A stretch of 64,000 nt of DNA from Saposhnikovia divaricata (GCA_036435485.1 CM071598.1:120778148-120842147); one strand, 5' to 3'; shown: positions 46,281-59,389, numbered from the stretch's first letter. Made by a program: numbers and translations. The notes: a model not told the origin generated them from the letters alone.

Positions 46281-46963
46281 TTCAAGGCATTATCAGGGAG
46301 CCAACCAGTCTCAAGATGAGCTTTAAGAGGGTCTATTCTTGAGCTTTCATCAACTGGTGCTACCAATTTCGAATCGATGGTGGGGTCTTCAAGACCTGGA
46401 AGTAAAAACTCTCCGCATAATTCTCTATCCTAGAAGAGGCAAACTTAGATAGGGCATTGGCCTTAATGTTCTCTTCTCTTGGAATGTGCACCTCATAGCA
46501 CTCACCAAACTGAGTCATAACAGCCTTCACAACTCTCAAATACTTTGCCATAGTTTCATCCTTGGCTTCAAATTCATCATTCACTTGCGAGACTACCAGT
46601 CTTGAATATCTACAAACTTTGAGGTTCTTGACCCTAATGATTCTGGTCAAGCCATTTCCGGCTATCAAGGCTTCATACTCAGCTTCGTTGTTAGTTGTTG
46701 GAAAGTCCAACTTCAAAGCATACTCAACTGTGAACCCCTCAGGCTTTGCAAGACCAAACCTGCCCCACTAGATTATGTTTTTGATGCTCCATCAAAATAG
46801 AGTACAAGCTCTTCATCTTTGTCCTCTCTTCTAGGGGTGGTCACTATCTCCTGCCCCCCGACTTCTTGGTTGCCAATGGTACATTCAACCACGAAGTTAG
46901 CCAATGCCTGAGCCTTGATGGCTGTTCGAGGCTTGTATGTGATGTCGAACTCTCCAAGTTCTA
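46281..46963 (-). pseudogene. Element C RNase H and start of the integrase linker
   Basis: Read from 46963 down, the parts are IELGEFDITYKPRTAIKAQAL, then LVLYFDGAS (first catalytic aspartate), a TAA at 46775-46773 with a frame change, LDFPTTNNEAEYEALIAG (catalytic glutamate), KVCRYSRLVVSQV, where the aspartate expected in SDSQL is lost, and ADALSK-like NALSKFASS. It ends with ETGWLPDNALKV at the A1 site. This is the RNase H of a Tat/Ogre polyprotein, separated from RT by insertion D. The missing aspartate and the stops mean it is dead. Confidence 0.85.
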
Positions 46964-46968
46964 TTGCC

Positions 46969-49900
46969 TGTAACACCCCCAGATCCGGGGTCCAGGATCC
47001 GGTCGTTACGGTCTCCATTACTGTTCACAATACTTGAACTTACTTCAACTCAAAATAAATTACATCTTTATGACCCAACACAACAATATAAAACACACCC
47101 GTTATATTCCCAGAGATGAAATCAGAGTAACTATCCAATTTTATTAAGCACAATATGAGTTTTTACAATCCAAAAGAATTTCAATATGAATACATACTCT
47201 TTGCCATCCATTTGCATAAGTCATACTAGACCATATACTTTGTACTGAAAGAATAAATCTATCCTACCAATAGCTTTCTCTTTGGCTCTGGTAGTCTCAT
47301 CGTCCTCGCCAGCGTCGAGTGCGCCTTGCGCGAGTCATCTGGTCTAGCTGTTGTTGTGATATAATAATAAAGCAAGGGTGAGCAATAGCCCACCAACAAT
47401 AATATTTAACTGAACGATAATATATAACAGTTCAAAAGTATCTTTCAAACCATATGCCATGCATTTACGAAAATGATGCCAGTATAATATGAACGATGAA
47501 GTTACAAGGTAACTCAAAATGTAAATATATGTGGAAATATCTGCTATGTCGAAAATAAGGAAGATATTATCATTTATCATATAAAGAGGAACTTGTAAGG
47601 AAAATATTGCAATTCCAGTTATTAACATTTTTCGAAGTCCTACAACCTGAAAGAAGTCTCTTCGATACGTGTTGCGGAAGACACCGTCAACCTGAAAGAA
47701 GTCTCTTCGATATAGTTTACTACCGGTAGAAGGAAGAACTGATGGCTCCACTTGTCGATTGCCTTTAATAGTAACTCCCTGGCCAATAGTTAGGCCTTGT
47801 GATGGACCGCGCGACTCGGCCTCTTACACACGACTCCTAGTTCGAATAAATCCACAGCATTGAAACGTAGAGTTTGTCCTCCCTTCCCCAAGTGAAATAC
47901 TTGTTGATAAGACTCCACAAAGTAGTCGTATCTAGTTGGAAAGGAAAATTCACCAACATTTCTGAAGCTTTTGCTTGTTAATGGATATCAACTTGTTCCA
48001 ACAGTCTTACCCCTCGAATGATGAGAAGGTACACACAGACTTAATGAGTCCATAGCAACCAAGTTGCGAGTGAAAAGGATAAATTATGACCGGGAAGTCA
48101 ACAGGATAAATAATCTTTCTCAAGTAGGTTCCCCTATAATATGGAAGTTTGAGCGAGCATTTAAATCCTTTTAAGATAGATTTAAATGAAAAATAAAGAG
48201 TTGGGAACCTTTCCTTGATAAAATAGTCGTAAAAAGACTCCGAAATATTTTACATAATATTTGGAGGTGAAAGATAATCTCCAAATAATATAAATCATTT
48301 TAAAATAAATTTAAAAGAATTAAATAAATATTCCAAGAATATTTATTAACTCAATAATAATTACGGAATATTATTAAATCATAATATTGCTCGTAAGTAA
48401 TCCTTGAATGAATATATAGAATTATTTACTAAATAAATCACTCCTTAAATAAATATTCAAAATAATATTCATTAATATTTAGACTCCAATAAGTATTTAA
48501 AATAATATTCAATAAATGAGTCAAACTTTAAATGAATATCTGAAAATAATATTCCTTTAATAAATAATCTTCTAAATGAATATCCAAATAATATTCATTT
48601 AGTAATCAAAATTTAAAGGAATATTCGAAATAATATCCCTTAAGTAATTATAATTTCCGATAAATATTTTAAAATAATATTCCTTAAGTACATAAACCTT
48701 AAATGAATATTCGAAAGTAATATTCATTTAATAAATAACATTCTAATGAATATCAAAATAATATTCATTAAATACATAAACCTTAAATGAATATTCGAAA
48801 GTAATATTCATTTAATAAATAACATTCTAATGAATATCAAAATAATATTCATTAAATAATCAGCTCTAAATGAATATTCGAAACTAACATTCATTTAATA
48901 TCTCTCGACTAAGATAATACTCGAATAACATTCCTCGAAATATTTCCCAGTAATTGATACTTTATGGAATATAAATAACGTTTAACAATAACATTCCTCA
49001 TATAAATAATAATCTGTCGTTGGAATCCCTCCGGGTTTCCACGACTATCTATATCTCAAAATACCGACTCTCGGTCTATATTTAGAATGAATATCATATG
49101 TCCTTCGCTAAGGGTCTTACCAAAACAATCCGGCTTATCACTGATAATTCGCATCTAGTCTATAAGCCAATATCAATTCAGGGAACAAGTATCACAAAAA
49201 CCAGAGTCACAATATAATTGGAAACAGGCATGCATGCGATGGCATATGTAAAACAGAAATCATACACATATATTATCACAAAAACAGGTTCAAAGGTTTG
49301 AACACTTGCCTGGTAATCGGGTGTCGGTGGAGATGGCGTGTCCTGGGTCTGCTCGATGATCTATAAACAATCAGAACATTCGAGATTAACCACTTAACAC
49401 CTTTTAAAAGTCTAGGTATAACTTCACTAAAATCGAAACACGTTTTCGAATTATCTCGTTATACACCTTTTAGTGTAACTCTTTTTATTACTGATATGAT
49501 CCGACATTTGTTCGTTATTACGACATGTCATCATACCCACACTCGGTATATACTTAAGTCGTATAAGTTCTAAAGTCGATCGATTACGAACCGAGATTAT
49601 ACCTCGAGTTTTATCGTTCGTTTTCTAAGTGTTTTACCAAAGTTATAACCAAGCGGGTTTTCAGGGGTTCGTTCGCGTTTAACTTTGATTCAAACATTTT
49701 TATAAAATCGAAAAACAATCCGTTTGATATGTGGTTTTCTTTCATACCTTCCTTATGACCCCTAGTATTTATTTACTAAGATTCGCCACTAAGTAACATG
49801 CTTTACGAGGGCATGTCATTTATTCATCAAGGCCAGAAACTCATCCTAACTGTTATGCACGGTTTTCTAGAGGTTAACGAAAATCGGGCATTACGACGGC

Positions 49901-51584
49901 TATAAATCGGACGTTTCCAAATTGTTACAACAATCACCAAGCCACACCGGGCATACATACATCTTATACACATGGTTCTCATCTCAACAAGTCAAGAAAT
50001 ATCATACTTCACCATCATATTCATTATATCTCTTAGATCAATAAAGCTAATTACATAATCATGCTTATAGTACACCATTTCATAACTAATCTCAAAATCA
50101 TCCAATAATCATCAAAACTTAAACTAAGAGCTAGGGTTTCTTGAGATGATTACCTTCCTTAGAGTATGTACTAGCCTTACTAAGCTTGATCTAGTCCTTG
50201 TATAGCCTTAACAAAGCTTGGATCAACCAAAGAAAACAAGAAATCAAAGATTAGTTCTTGGAAGGTACTATTCACCCTAAACTTGTAAAAATCATAGAAA
50301 ATTGAAAAATAATAATTTAGCTCTCAAATTTTTACCACATATTGGGCTCTTCATAATATTTGTTTTGAGTCCTAGGTCATCAGATTTGAAGCTTCCTAGC
50401 TAGGGTTTTGAGCCCTCTTTTTCTGCTGGACAGAAACTGGGCAGATTTGTTTCCCCAACTTTGAGCGTGGATTTGACTAGGCTATACTACTTTGTTGGCC
50501 ATGAAATTTTAAGCGAATACTACCCATGGAGTGGAGAGGCTATGGTTAAAATTTGGTGATTTTATCATGGATAGAAATGGAGATATGAATTTTTCTTTCC
50601 TTGATGTTCCTGCTGGGCAGTTTGAGAGAAAGTGATGAAGTTGGTTGTTTTTCCTTTTTGCTTGCTTGGTTTCTTGCATAAGGTGAATAATTGAGATAAT
50701 ATCTTTCTAAAGCTACTTTATTAAAGTGCTTTGGTCATTGCATGCATCACCTTGAGCCATGTGTCTTGATCTTGTGGTGTAGATGATGTAATCTTGTAAC
50801 TAGTTTGGTTTGGTTGCTAATGATGCTAGTTACTTGGTAACTAACTTAGTTACTTGGTCTTATCCACTTGCACATGCATATATCTTGATCCCCTGCTTGT
50901 TTCTTGTTCGGTTATTGCTTAATTCATTGATCGTTCGGAGGAATAACTCATTCGTTTCTAGTTAGGGTTTTACCGGAATCCGTCTTAATATTTATACTAT
51001 CATCCTCCATTCTCTTTAATAATTCATGAACCTATTTTCCTTAAATCCCTTCAATAATTCCTTAAGTCTTTAGTGTCCAGGGAAATCTCGGGGAAAATAA
51101 AAGTGCTATTTTTCAGAATCCGACGACTTTTACATACACTCTTTTTCCCCCTGGATCACTAATACGAACTCGGAAATCCGTTCCGAATACTTCTATATAG
51201 TGTCGTCTCATAATATTCTCATTTCCACCAAAAATACTATTCATACTTTATTCTTCCTTCATTCCCTATATTTATGACAATGTCCTTGTTCCTTCTCGGG
51301 CGTTCCTTAACCCTTTCACGGAACCACTGGACTAATCGTTATCGATCTGGATGACATGAGAATATTCTCCTGCTTGGAATTGCCATATCTTATTCCCCTA
51401 GGAGATAGATTATTCTTACCTAAGTTGTCAACCATTAGCATTCTTCATGACATATAAGTATTTGAATCCATATCCATTCCATTCATTCATTAGAGTTGGT
51501 GACCGTGTTATCGGAATCATTGTTCCTCATTTTATCAATACTTAATAAAAAGTTTTAATTCTACCGAAAATTTGGGTTCTTACA
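46969..51584 (-). mobile_element. Element D: solo LTR of a chromovirus-type gypsy element
   Basis: D is 4,616 bases, flanked by TTGCC (46964-46968, 51585-51589). On the minus strand it starts TGTAAGAACCCAAATTTTCGG and ends GGATCTGGGGGTGTTACA, very like the LTR ends of B (TGTAAGAACCC and GGGGGCGTCACA). Inside, the order of landmarks also follows the B LTR: CGCGGTCCATCAC, a TTCTACCGGTAG site and tandem GAAGAGACTTCTTTCAGGTT units. There is no primer site, purine tract or pol, so it is read as the product of recombination between two LTRs. The open frame 47758-47344 on the minus strand is incidental. Confidence 0.8.
48290..48960. repeat. AT-rich palindromic tandem repeats in D
   Basis: Many copies of AATGAATATT and its reverse AATATTCATT alternate. 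One perfect or near-perfect 84-base unit, starting CATAAACCTTAAATGAATAT, occurs at 48691-48774 and 48775-48858. Each unit can fold as AATGAATATTCGAAAGTAATATTCATT-type hairpins. Confidence 0.85.
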
Positions 51585-51589
51585 TTGCC

Positions 51590-52283
51590 CACTTAATTAG
51601 CCTTCCTCTAGATTTTGGGTTGTGCAATATCAACTACTGGTCCGTCAGGACTTCAATCTTATGTGCCTGAAAGTACGGTCGTAGCTTCCTCGACGCTGTT
51701 ACCAATGCCAAAACAAATTTCTCGATGGGGGGGGGGGGGTAATTCAACTCATCTTCATGCAACACCTTGCTCACGTAGTAAATATCTTTCTGAACCTTAT
51801 TCTCTTTTGGTATGAAGACGGCACTCGATGCTTGTTCAGATACCGCCAGGTATAGATAAAGAGTCCCCCCCCCCCGGACTAGGTTTGGCCAGCAACGGGG
51901 CTTCTGTCATGTACTTCTTCAATTGTTCAAAGGCCTCTTGGCTTTCAGGTGTCCATTGAAAATTTTTCACCTTCTTCAATGCTTGAAGGAAAGGCAAACA
52001 TTTATCACCAAACTTGGAGATGAATCTTCCTAAAGCTACTACTCGGCCTGTCAACTTCTGCACATCTCTTATAGTACGAGGTGGCTCCATGTCTAAAATT
52101 GCCTTGATCTTATCTTATAGCACACTTGGCTGGATTTAACATCATTTTATGGTGCCTCGGCACTTCAAACGCCTCTCTGAGGTGCTTAATGTGGTCTGCC
52201 ATGAATAGGCTCTTCACCAACATGTCATCAACATAGACCTCCATGGTTTTCCCAATTAGATAGGCAAAAATCTTATTCACCAA
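51590..52283 (-). pseudogene. Element C RT end and RT-RNase H connection
   Basis: Downstream of TGA at 52284 the same frame reads LVNKIFAYLIGKTMEVYVDDMLV, with the YVDD catalytic motif. At about 52110-52120 it jumps from LNPAKCAI to IKAILDM, a deletion of roughly 25 codons. DVQKLTGRVVALGRFISKF and the connection domain follow. A run of 11 C (51865-51875) and one of 13 G (51727-51739) lie in the coding part; the first shifts the frame. The TAG in LTDQ-LILHNP is another stop. It ends LIKWA at the D insertion. Confidence 0.85.
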
Positions 52284-53012
52284 TCATTGATAAGTAGCCC
52301 CTGCATTCTTTATCCCAAATGCCATAACAAGATAACAGAAAACGCTAAAGTCAGTTATGAAAGATACCTTTGGGGTGTCATCCTTGTGCATCTTAATCTG
52401 GTTGTAGCCACTGAATCCGTCCATGAAGCTCAACATCTCATGCCCAGCTGTGGCATCTACTAGCGTGTCAATCCTCGGTAAAGGGAAACAATCCTTAGGA
52501 CATGAATCATTCAAGTCTGTGAAGTCTATACACATTCTCCACTTTCCATTCACTTTCTTGACCATCACAGGGTTAGCCAACCATTCAGGGAACTGAATCT
52601 CCTCAATGAAACCAGCTTCTAAGAGCTTATCTACCTCTAGCTTAATGGCTTCTTGCCTTTCAGGAGCGAAATTCCTCTTCTTCTGTTTTATTTTCTTCCG
52701 ATCAGGATCGACATTCAACTTGTGAGTTATGAGTTGGGGATCAATCCCTGGCATATCAGCTGCTGTCCAAGAAAATACATCACTATTCTCTTGTAAGAAT
52801 GTTGTCAACCTGCCCATCAAGGGTTCCTTCAGAGAAGCTCCAATATAAGTAACCTTTTCAGGATCGTTCGGCTCTAGTGGTATGGGGATCAAGTCTTCTG
52901 CTGGCTTCCCTCGATGTTCATCATCATTACGGACATCCATGTCTTCAATCGGAAGGACCTGCCCCCCGACTCCATCGGCTCTCAAAGCAGCCACATAGAA
53001 ACTTCTAGCCAT
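52284..53012 (-). pseudogene. Element C reverse transcriptase, N-terminal half
   Basis: From MARSFYVAALRADG, in frame with the upstream protease part, the sequence passes FSWTAADMPGIDP, KVNGKWRMCIDFTDLND and LSFMDGFSGYNQIKM (first catalytic aspartate) to FGIKNAGATYQ. It stops at TGA (52284) where arginine is usual, a change a CGA-to-TGA transition would give. Tat/Ogre-type RT copies retrotransposon RNA into DNA. Confidence 0.88.
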
Positions 53013-53027
53013 TTTCTGATCTCCTTT

Positions 53028-53811
53028 CTATTCTCCAACACCATTCCTGGTTGGAAACTTAATCTTCATGTGATAAGTAGAGGAAACAGCCTTGAACGCA
53101 TGAAGTCTGGTCCTTTCAAGGATTGCATTATATGTTGAAGCAGCCTTGATTACCAAGAAATTTAGCATCTGAGTAGCCTCCTTAGGTTCCTGCCCAATAG
53201 TCATGGGCAACTGAATTGTTCCTTCAAAGTTAGACTCCACTCCATTGAACCCGTATATGGGCATGTTGGTGGGGTTCAATTGAGAATCGTTGTATCTCAT
53301 CTTCACAAACGCATAATGAAACAGAATGTCAACAGAAGCTCCATTGTCTATCAAGACTCGTTTTACTTCCGAGTTTCCAATCATAGGAGTTATGACCAAC
53401 GGGTCGTCATGGGGGAACTTCACCCCTTCCAAGTCTGAATCATCAAAACCAACCACTACTTCAGTTTTTACACGCTTCGGGGCCTCTCCCACGATGTGCG
53501 TCACTTCTCTGGCGTAAGCCATTTGAGAATTCTTTGTCGTGCCAGTCACAGTCGGGCCACCCCAGATCATATTAATAACCGGCCCTCGGGGCTGTGGGTT
53601 GCGATCACGATCATTGTCTTTTCTGTCATAATCCCTTCTTTGATTTCCACGATCTTCACCTTTCGTGAACTTGCTTAGTTTCCCTCTTCGGATCAATAAT
53701 TCAATTTCATCCTTGAGCTGCCTACAATCATTGGTGTCATGTCCCACATCCTTGTGGAACCTACAATACTGATCCTTGTTTCGCTTTGCGGGGTCACCCT
53801 TGAGTGGCTTC
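53028..53811 (-). pseudogene. Element C gag C-terminus and protease
   Basis: From the E insertion the frame reads CRFHKDVGHDTNDCRQLKDE, a zinc-knuckle-like gag end of the Tat/Ogre group. An Arg/Asp-rich linker and INMIWGGP follow, then an aspartic protease with VLIDNGASVDILF and NAILERTRLH. It ends with TAG at 53030-53028, after which MARSFY of RT continues in the same frame. The front of gag lies on the far side of E, outside the window. Confidence 0.85.
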
Positions 53812-56800
53812 TATAACGACTTAGAAATTTTTAATATTTATAATTATATATTTAATATTAAATGTGAATTATGTGACGTGAATTTTTTTTAGGAGGTAAA
53901 ATATGTGTGATGTCGTATTGTGGGTTTATTTGATGATTTATATGTGTCGGATAAGTCTACGTATTTTTATTTTATTTTTGGTGATTAAAGTCTATATAAA
54001 TTATGTATTATTTATCATCTGAGAATTTTATAAAAATTTTGGGATTAGTATAAATCCTGAAATCCTTTGTATTATTTATTTTATTAGTTTATTTGAATTT
54101 TAAAAATATTAAGTGGATTTATTTTGTTTTCTAAGGATTTTAAAATGAATTTATCAATTGATTTGTGTTTTATTGATTTAATCTTGTAAAATTCATATTT
54201 GATTCGTTGTTGATCCTAAAAATATTTTAAAAATATGAGGAGATAGGTAATTTGATTTTCTATATTTTAAAATTTAGTTTGAGATTTTTCTATATTGTAC
54301 CTATTTAATTCTATTTTTACAAAGTGAACTTAAAGTGTTTTAAATCAGAAATCAATTTAATAAAATACTTTTCTATTCAACTTTTTCCCCCAATTCCTTA
54401 AAATCCCTAATTAATCTTCCATTCTTCCTCATTCGGTTTTTTCAGTTGAGTTCTCAAAAGTTCTTGAAGCTTCTCAATCCATATCTCAGTTCTATCCGTT
54501 GGTAAGCTACGGTTTCTCCCTCTCTACTGCAAAACTTGACCCCTTTATCCCTACTCTCCCCCGGTCCTGTGGTGTTCCTGTGCGTGGTGTGTCCTGTTCC
54601 CTCCGTTTTCCCCCTTCCCTGCGAACAGTGTGAATACTCGCGTGTTTGTGTGTGTATCATCCAACTCGTGGCTTGTGTCTCTGTTTCTTCCCCGTTCCTG
54701 CCCTTGGAGATTTAGTGAGTGTTCTGTGCTCAAGTTCTTGTTTCCCCTGTTCTCCTTTTTCATTCGCTTCCAGTAGATGGGTGTGTGAAGTTTGTGTCGT
54801 GTGGGTACTATGTAAACGAGTGTGTGTAACTGTGAGTTTGTGTGTGTGTGTGTGGTTATTTAACAGCTGGGTTTTGTTCTCGTTGCTTGCTGGTGCTTCG
54901 AATTGTGCTCTCTTATATAATTGCCATGTATTGTTGCTATAATTCGATTGCTGCTTTTGTGTTACTAATAATCCGAAGTTTATGATGGTTGTTATTCCGA
55001 TTAAATTGTTAATTCCGAGCTCTGTTTTACTGTTAAAGTAATTCGTATAATATTTGGATACGAATTGTAAATTACGCCATAAATTGTAATTTTAATTTTA
55101 TTTGTAAGTTTCGAATTGTATATTTGATTGGTACAATTTAACTAAATTAAGGATTAATTTCATTAAAGTAAATTTAGCTTGTAATGTTAATATGTTGTTG
55201 GTTGTAACTTTTATTTGGAATATGATGATTATTGGTTGGTTGTGTCGGTTATGTTCCGACTGGCAGCTACCCGTATAAAGGGGATGGCGTCAAAATTTTC
55301 TAAAAATCTTAAATTTATCTTCTCGAGTATATGTATATATGTATGTACTATTAGTGCGAAGTGGTATTGGATTTTATATTGTCTACGTGATTAATTGTTA
55401 AATGCTTGTTAGCTTTAATTATATATTTATGTATGTCAGTGGTCAAGGGTTGATATTATATGATTAAAGTCAATAAATTTAGGGATTATCGCAAGGGTAG
55501 ATTAAGGTTAGATGTTCGAAGATGAATGTCGAATATTGAATAGAATTCTGAAATAGTGTTTTTATATATGTACATTCGAAGGACGTAGACTCAAGGAATA
55601 AAGGAAAAGCGAAGGTTGAGGGTTTTTGAGCTAAGTGACTAGCGTGAAAGTACTTGGTTAAGGCAAGTAACTCGAACCTTTTATTGAAGTTAAGATTCTT
55701 TCAATTATCCATTGATTGTTGTTTAAATTCTTATAACTTACTGTTTGTTTCTTTCAAGTTAATTGTAGAACCCCTTGTCTATATTGTTAATCCTTATAAA
55801 CTATTGCTTAAACCTTTGTAACTTCTCATTTACCTTTATAGATTGTTGTTTAAACTGTTGTACTTCCTTGCTTATTCTAATTCTCGTTGAACTACAAATC
55901 TTGTGGTATAACATACCTTTTGCATAAGTTTAAACATTATTTCATATATATTCCCTTAATTCACACTAGCATTACTATACCTTATAACCCTTGATCTTTC
56001 TCTAAATCCTTAAACCTTGTTGTGTAATAAATCTTTTGTGCTAGATTAAACCTTATTTCATATCCATTTCCTTAAACCACACTCGCCTAACTATACCCTG
56101 TAACTTTTGAATTAAACTCTGGATCCCTAACCTTTATTTTATTTTATTCTTTATAAATTAATGACCCTTGTTGGTTTATACTTCTATTTTCCCCGAGCCA
56201 TGTTCGATACCACCTTGTATTACACCTCTATAATGAGAAGAGCTTGATAAACCTTTATTTTTAAATACTTGTGAATCACACTTGAAACCTATCTTGCGAA
56301 CCTTATACAATTAAATTGGATCGCTCGCTTAACTTTTAATCATTTATTCTTGAAATTAAACAGAATAATCCCCTGCTCTGAATTATTGCATAAGAATTCT
56401 ATCCATCGAAAATTTCTTTATTATATGGACATTTAATTAATTATTTTAATTAGCGTAAGAGGCTAGGGTGGTCCTAGTCCAGCACTTTAATTTGGCGTAA
56501 GAGGCTAGGGTGGTCCTAGTCCAGCAACAGAGGCCAATGTGTTGCCTAATTGGGAACCCAATTTTTAAAGTCCAGAGGGACCTAGTGTCCGGTATGGGGA
56601 CATTACGTGGCTGATCACCCGTATTGTCCGGTTTTAATAAAAAGCTTAATTTAATTAAAATGTTTTAAAGGGGAAATATGTTATAAAAAGAGAATTGATT
56701 GCTCTCTCTTTCTCCCTACCTTGGAAATGGATTATAAATTGTCAAATATTGGAAGAGCTCAAAGAATGATCCCTATATTGTTATATTCATATTTCTGCTA

Positions 56801-57669
56801 TTGATTCCTTGGCATCTATATTGTTACTTGCTGAGCATTTGGCTCACTTCTTGCTATTGTTTCTAACCCTTTTTCAATTAAAGAAGAAAAAGATACGAAG
56901 TAGGAGCTATATCCGAGAAGAACTTGTTGTGGACCTTAGGCAGCCTAGATTTGCTCTGCTAGAAGGTTGGACATCTGAAGATCAGTTAAGACTTGTATAA
57001 TAGTATCAGCTAGTGTATTTATTTGTGGTATGTATGTAGGTTTTAATTAAGGTTTTAGTGATATGTTGTAATAGTTTAGTTAGTAGCTGCTTGTTTCACA
57101 CCACTACCTGTTAGAGATCCGGGGTAGTAGTGGGGTGTTGTATAATGACTGAATGTCTGGTTATCAGCTTATATGTATTTAATTTTGGTTGTGGTGCCCC
57201 GATCTTGTTTTATGATCGGGAGGGCATAGAAGTATGGTTCACCTGATCGGTTAGGACAGGTTGAACAGGTGTTTATGTTTCTTAAGTAGTTGGAATTGTA
57301 GTTGTTTTCTTTTTATGAAATTTGGTTGGGTCAAAATACAGGTGGATAGTCCGTATTACGAATACTTCATGCCGAAATTTTCCAAAATTTCCCTGTATTA
57401 AAAAGCTATTTTTTCTAATTAAATCAAATAATTTATTATATTTATCTAACAATTTCAATAAAGGAGAGCGAGTTTAATTGATAGAGTTATGTGTGCAGTG
57501 AGTTTTATTTTATTTTTCTCAGATTGTTTAAAAAAAATGGTTAAATCATGGTTTTATTATTTCCTACAAAGATTTTGAGGCAGTGTTGTATATATATTTA
57601 TTCAAGTGTATTCGAGTATTTTCATTATAAAAGTATATTTATAGTGTTGGGAGGTATGGGGACGTTACA
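53812..57669 (+). mobile_element. 5' LTR of E
   Basis: This 3,858-base LTR starts TATAACGACTTAGAAATTTT and ends GGGGACGTTACA. A 42-base unit (GCGTAAGAGGCTAGGGTGGT) is duplicated in tandem at 56453 and 56495. GTGTGTGT microsatellite stretches lie near 54640 and 54838-54853. Open frames within it (for example 54646-54942, 56809-57000) have no domain and are not called. Confidence 0.9.
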
Positions 57670-57672
57670 GGT

Positions 57673-57684
57673 TGGTATCAGAGC
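57673..57684 (+). promoter_or_regulatory. E primer binding site (initiator tRNA-Met)
   Basis: TGGTATCAGAGC, three bases after the LTR, matches the initiator tRNA-Met primer site used by most plant chromoviruses. Confidence 0.85.
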
Positions 57685-58201
57685 TGTCAGGTTTTGGTCA
57701 CTGAAACAAGCCAGGATTAGGTATAGGATAGGTGTAGGATAGGATTTGAACCCTTTTAAACATAGGATAGGTGCGATAAGTGTAGGTTATCAATTGGACA
57801 GTAGGTAATAGGTTTAGGATATTCTTTCATCGCTTTAGTACTTTCTTTTCACGCTGTATCGTCATCACAGGTGGAGGATGCTTCTGCAATCGGCATTTAC
57901 TTTTAGTAGTTGGACTGTTAACAGTGTGCCTTGAACTCTAAAACTGTTGTGTCTATTGTTAACCTTATTGGTACCATAACCTTTATTTTCTTGCTATGTA
58001 CGCATCTTTTATTATATTTCTGAGTTGTCTGAATATTTACTGTTGAAATCTCTTGTTTAAGATAATACTTATGTTTCCCTGTTTCTTTACACCATTGTAA
58101 CTCTTGTGATCACGGACAACTCAATTTCAGGATTTGAAAGCCTTAATTTTTGTATATCTTAGCCTGTTGTTTAATAAGTTCCTTGTTTTCTTATCAGAAT
58201 C

Positions 58202-59389
58202 ATGCCTCTAAAGAAGAAAACACCTACTACAAATCCCGAAAACCAGAACACTGGTAGTCAAAATCCAGTTGACCCGACTATGACTCAAATTCTCCAACTT
58301 CTTCAACAATAGACAGCCGCACTAGCTCAGCAACGACCTGCTCAACCAATTGTGACCTTCAAAGCTTTTCAAGCCGTACACCCTTCAGAGTTCAAAGGTA
58401 CTGTTAACCCTATAGAAGCTAGGGCTTGGCTGAATGAGATGGAAAAAGCTTTTTCTTTGGTAAGGGTAGGAGAAGAACAGAAGACTGAATATGCGAGCTA
58501 TTTCTTGAAAGGAGAAGCAAATTATTGGTGGGAGTCAACAAAACTGTTTCAAGGTGATGGAGTGATCACATGGCAGAGATTCACCGAGTTATTTCTCGAG
58601 AAGTATCTTCCAAGGTATATGCAAGATCAGCTGGAGATACAATTCCTAGAGTTAAAGCAGGAGAACATGAGTGTGGCGGAATACGAGGCAAAATTCACAG
58701 AGTTAGCAAGGTTTGTTCCTGAATATGTCAATACTGAGGCGAAGAAAGTTAAGAGGTTTCAACAAGGTCTAAAGTCGTGGATACGTAGCAAGGTGGCAGT
58801 GTTTCAGCTAGAGAACTATGCAATGGTGGTGGAGAAAGCTATGATTGTTGAAGGTGAAAGTGAATTATATCAGAAGGAAAAGGTGGGAAAGAAAAGAAAT
58901 ATCGGAAGTACTGAGGGAAGCCAGAACCTAAGAGGTAATAATAATAATAACAAATTCAAGCCAAGGAATGAAGGTCAGTTTGACAAGAGCCGAGGTTTTC
59001 AGAATACTAATCAGCAATTGGCAATCAGACCAGCTCTACCTGAATGTAGAACTTGTGGGAAAAAGCACTTGGGAGTTTGTCACAAACTAAGTATTACATG
59101 TTTTAAGTGCAACAAGAAAGGACATTACGCGGGAGAGTGCCCGACTTTAAAACCAGAGATAACATGCTACAATTGCGGAAAAATTGGACATATTGCTAAA
59201 GATTGTGAAGAACCAATGCAAATAGCACATGCTTTGAGGATAGCTGGACCCCCAGTCCAGACCCAGATGTCTTCACCTAGGGCCAGAACTTTCAACATGA
59301 CAATGCAGGATGACGTTCAGGAAACGGATGTTGTCGCAGGTACACTCCCTGTGAACTCAGTAGAGGCTAAAGTTTTAATTGATTCTTGA
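58202..59389 (+). pseudogene. E gag with two zinc knuckles, two stops
   Basis: The ATG at 58202 starts MPLKKKTPTTNPENQN. TAG at 58310 falls in a glutamine run, where CAG is likely. The capsid part follows (FKGTVNPIEARAWLNEMEKA, YFLKGEANYWWES, WQRFTELFLEKYLP). The C-terminal part has CRTCGKKHLGVC and then two proper CX2CX4HX4C knuckles, CFKCNKKGHYAGEC and CYNCGKIGHIAKDC, which bind the element RNA. The frame ends with TGA at 59387 exactly where the glycine of the protease motif DSG should be. Apart from these two stops the frame is well kept. Confidence 0.88.

Noticed and set aside
47344..47751. Minus-strand frame of 135 codons with membrane-like hydrophobic segments
   Set aside because: It is inside solo LTR D, has no counterpart in the B LTR, and its hydrophobicity follows from AT-rich sequence.
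48691..48858. CRISPR-like regular repeats
   Set aside because: The units are directly adjacent without unique spacers and are palindromic AT DNA in a plant LTR.
54454..54942. Open frames on both strands near the start of the E LTRs, repeated at 61177-61584
   Set aside because: They lie in a GT- and CT-rich LTR segment, are duplicated only because the LTR is, and show no domain.
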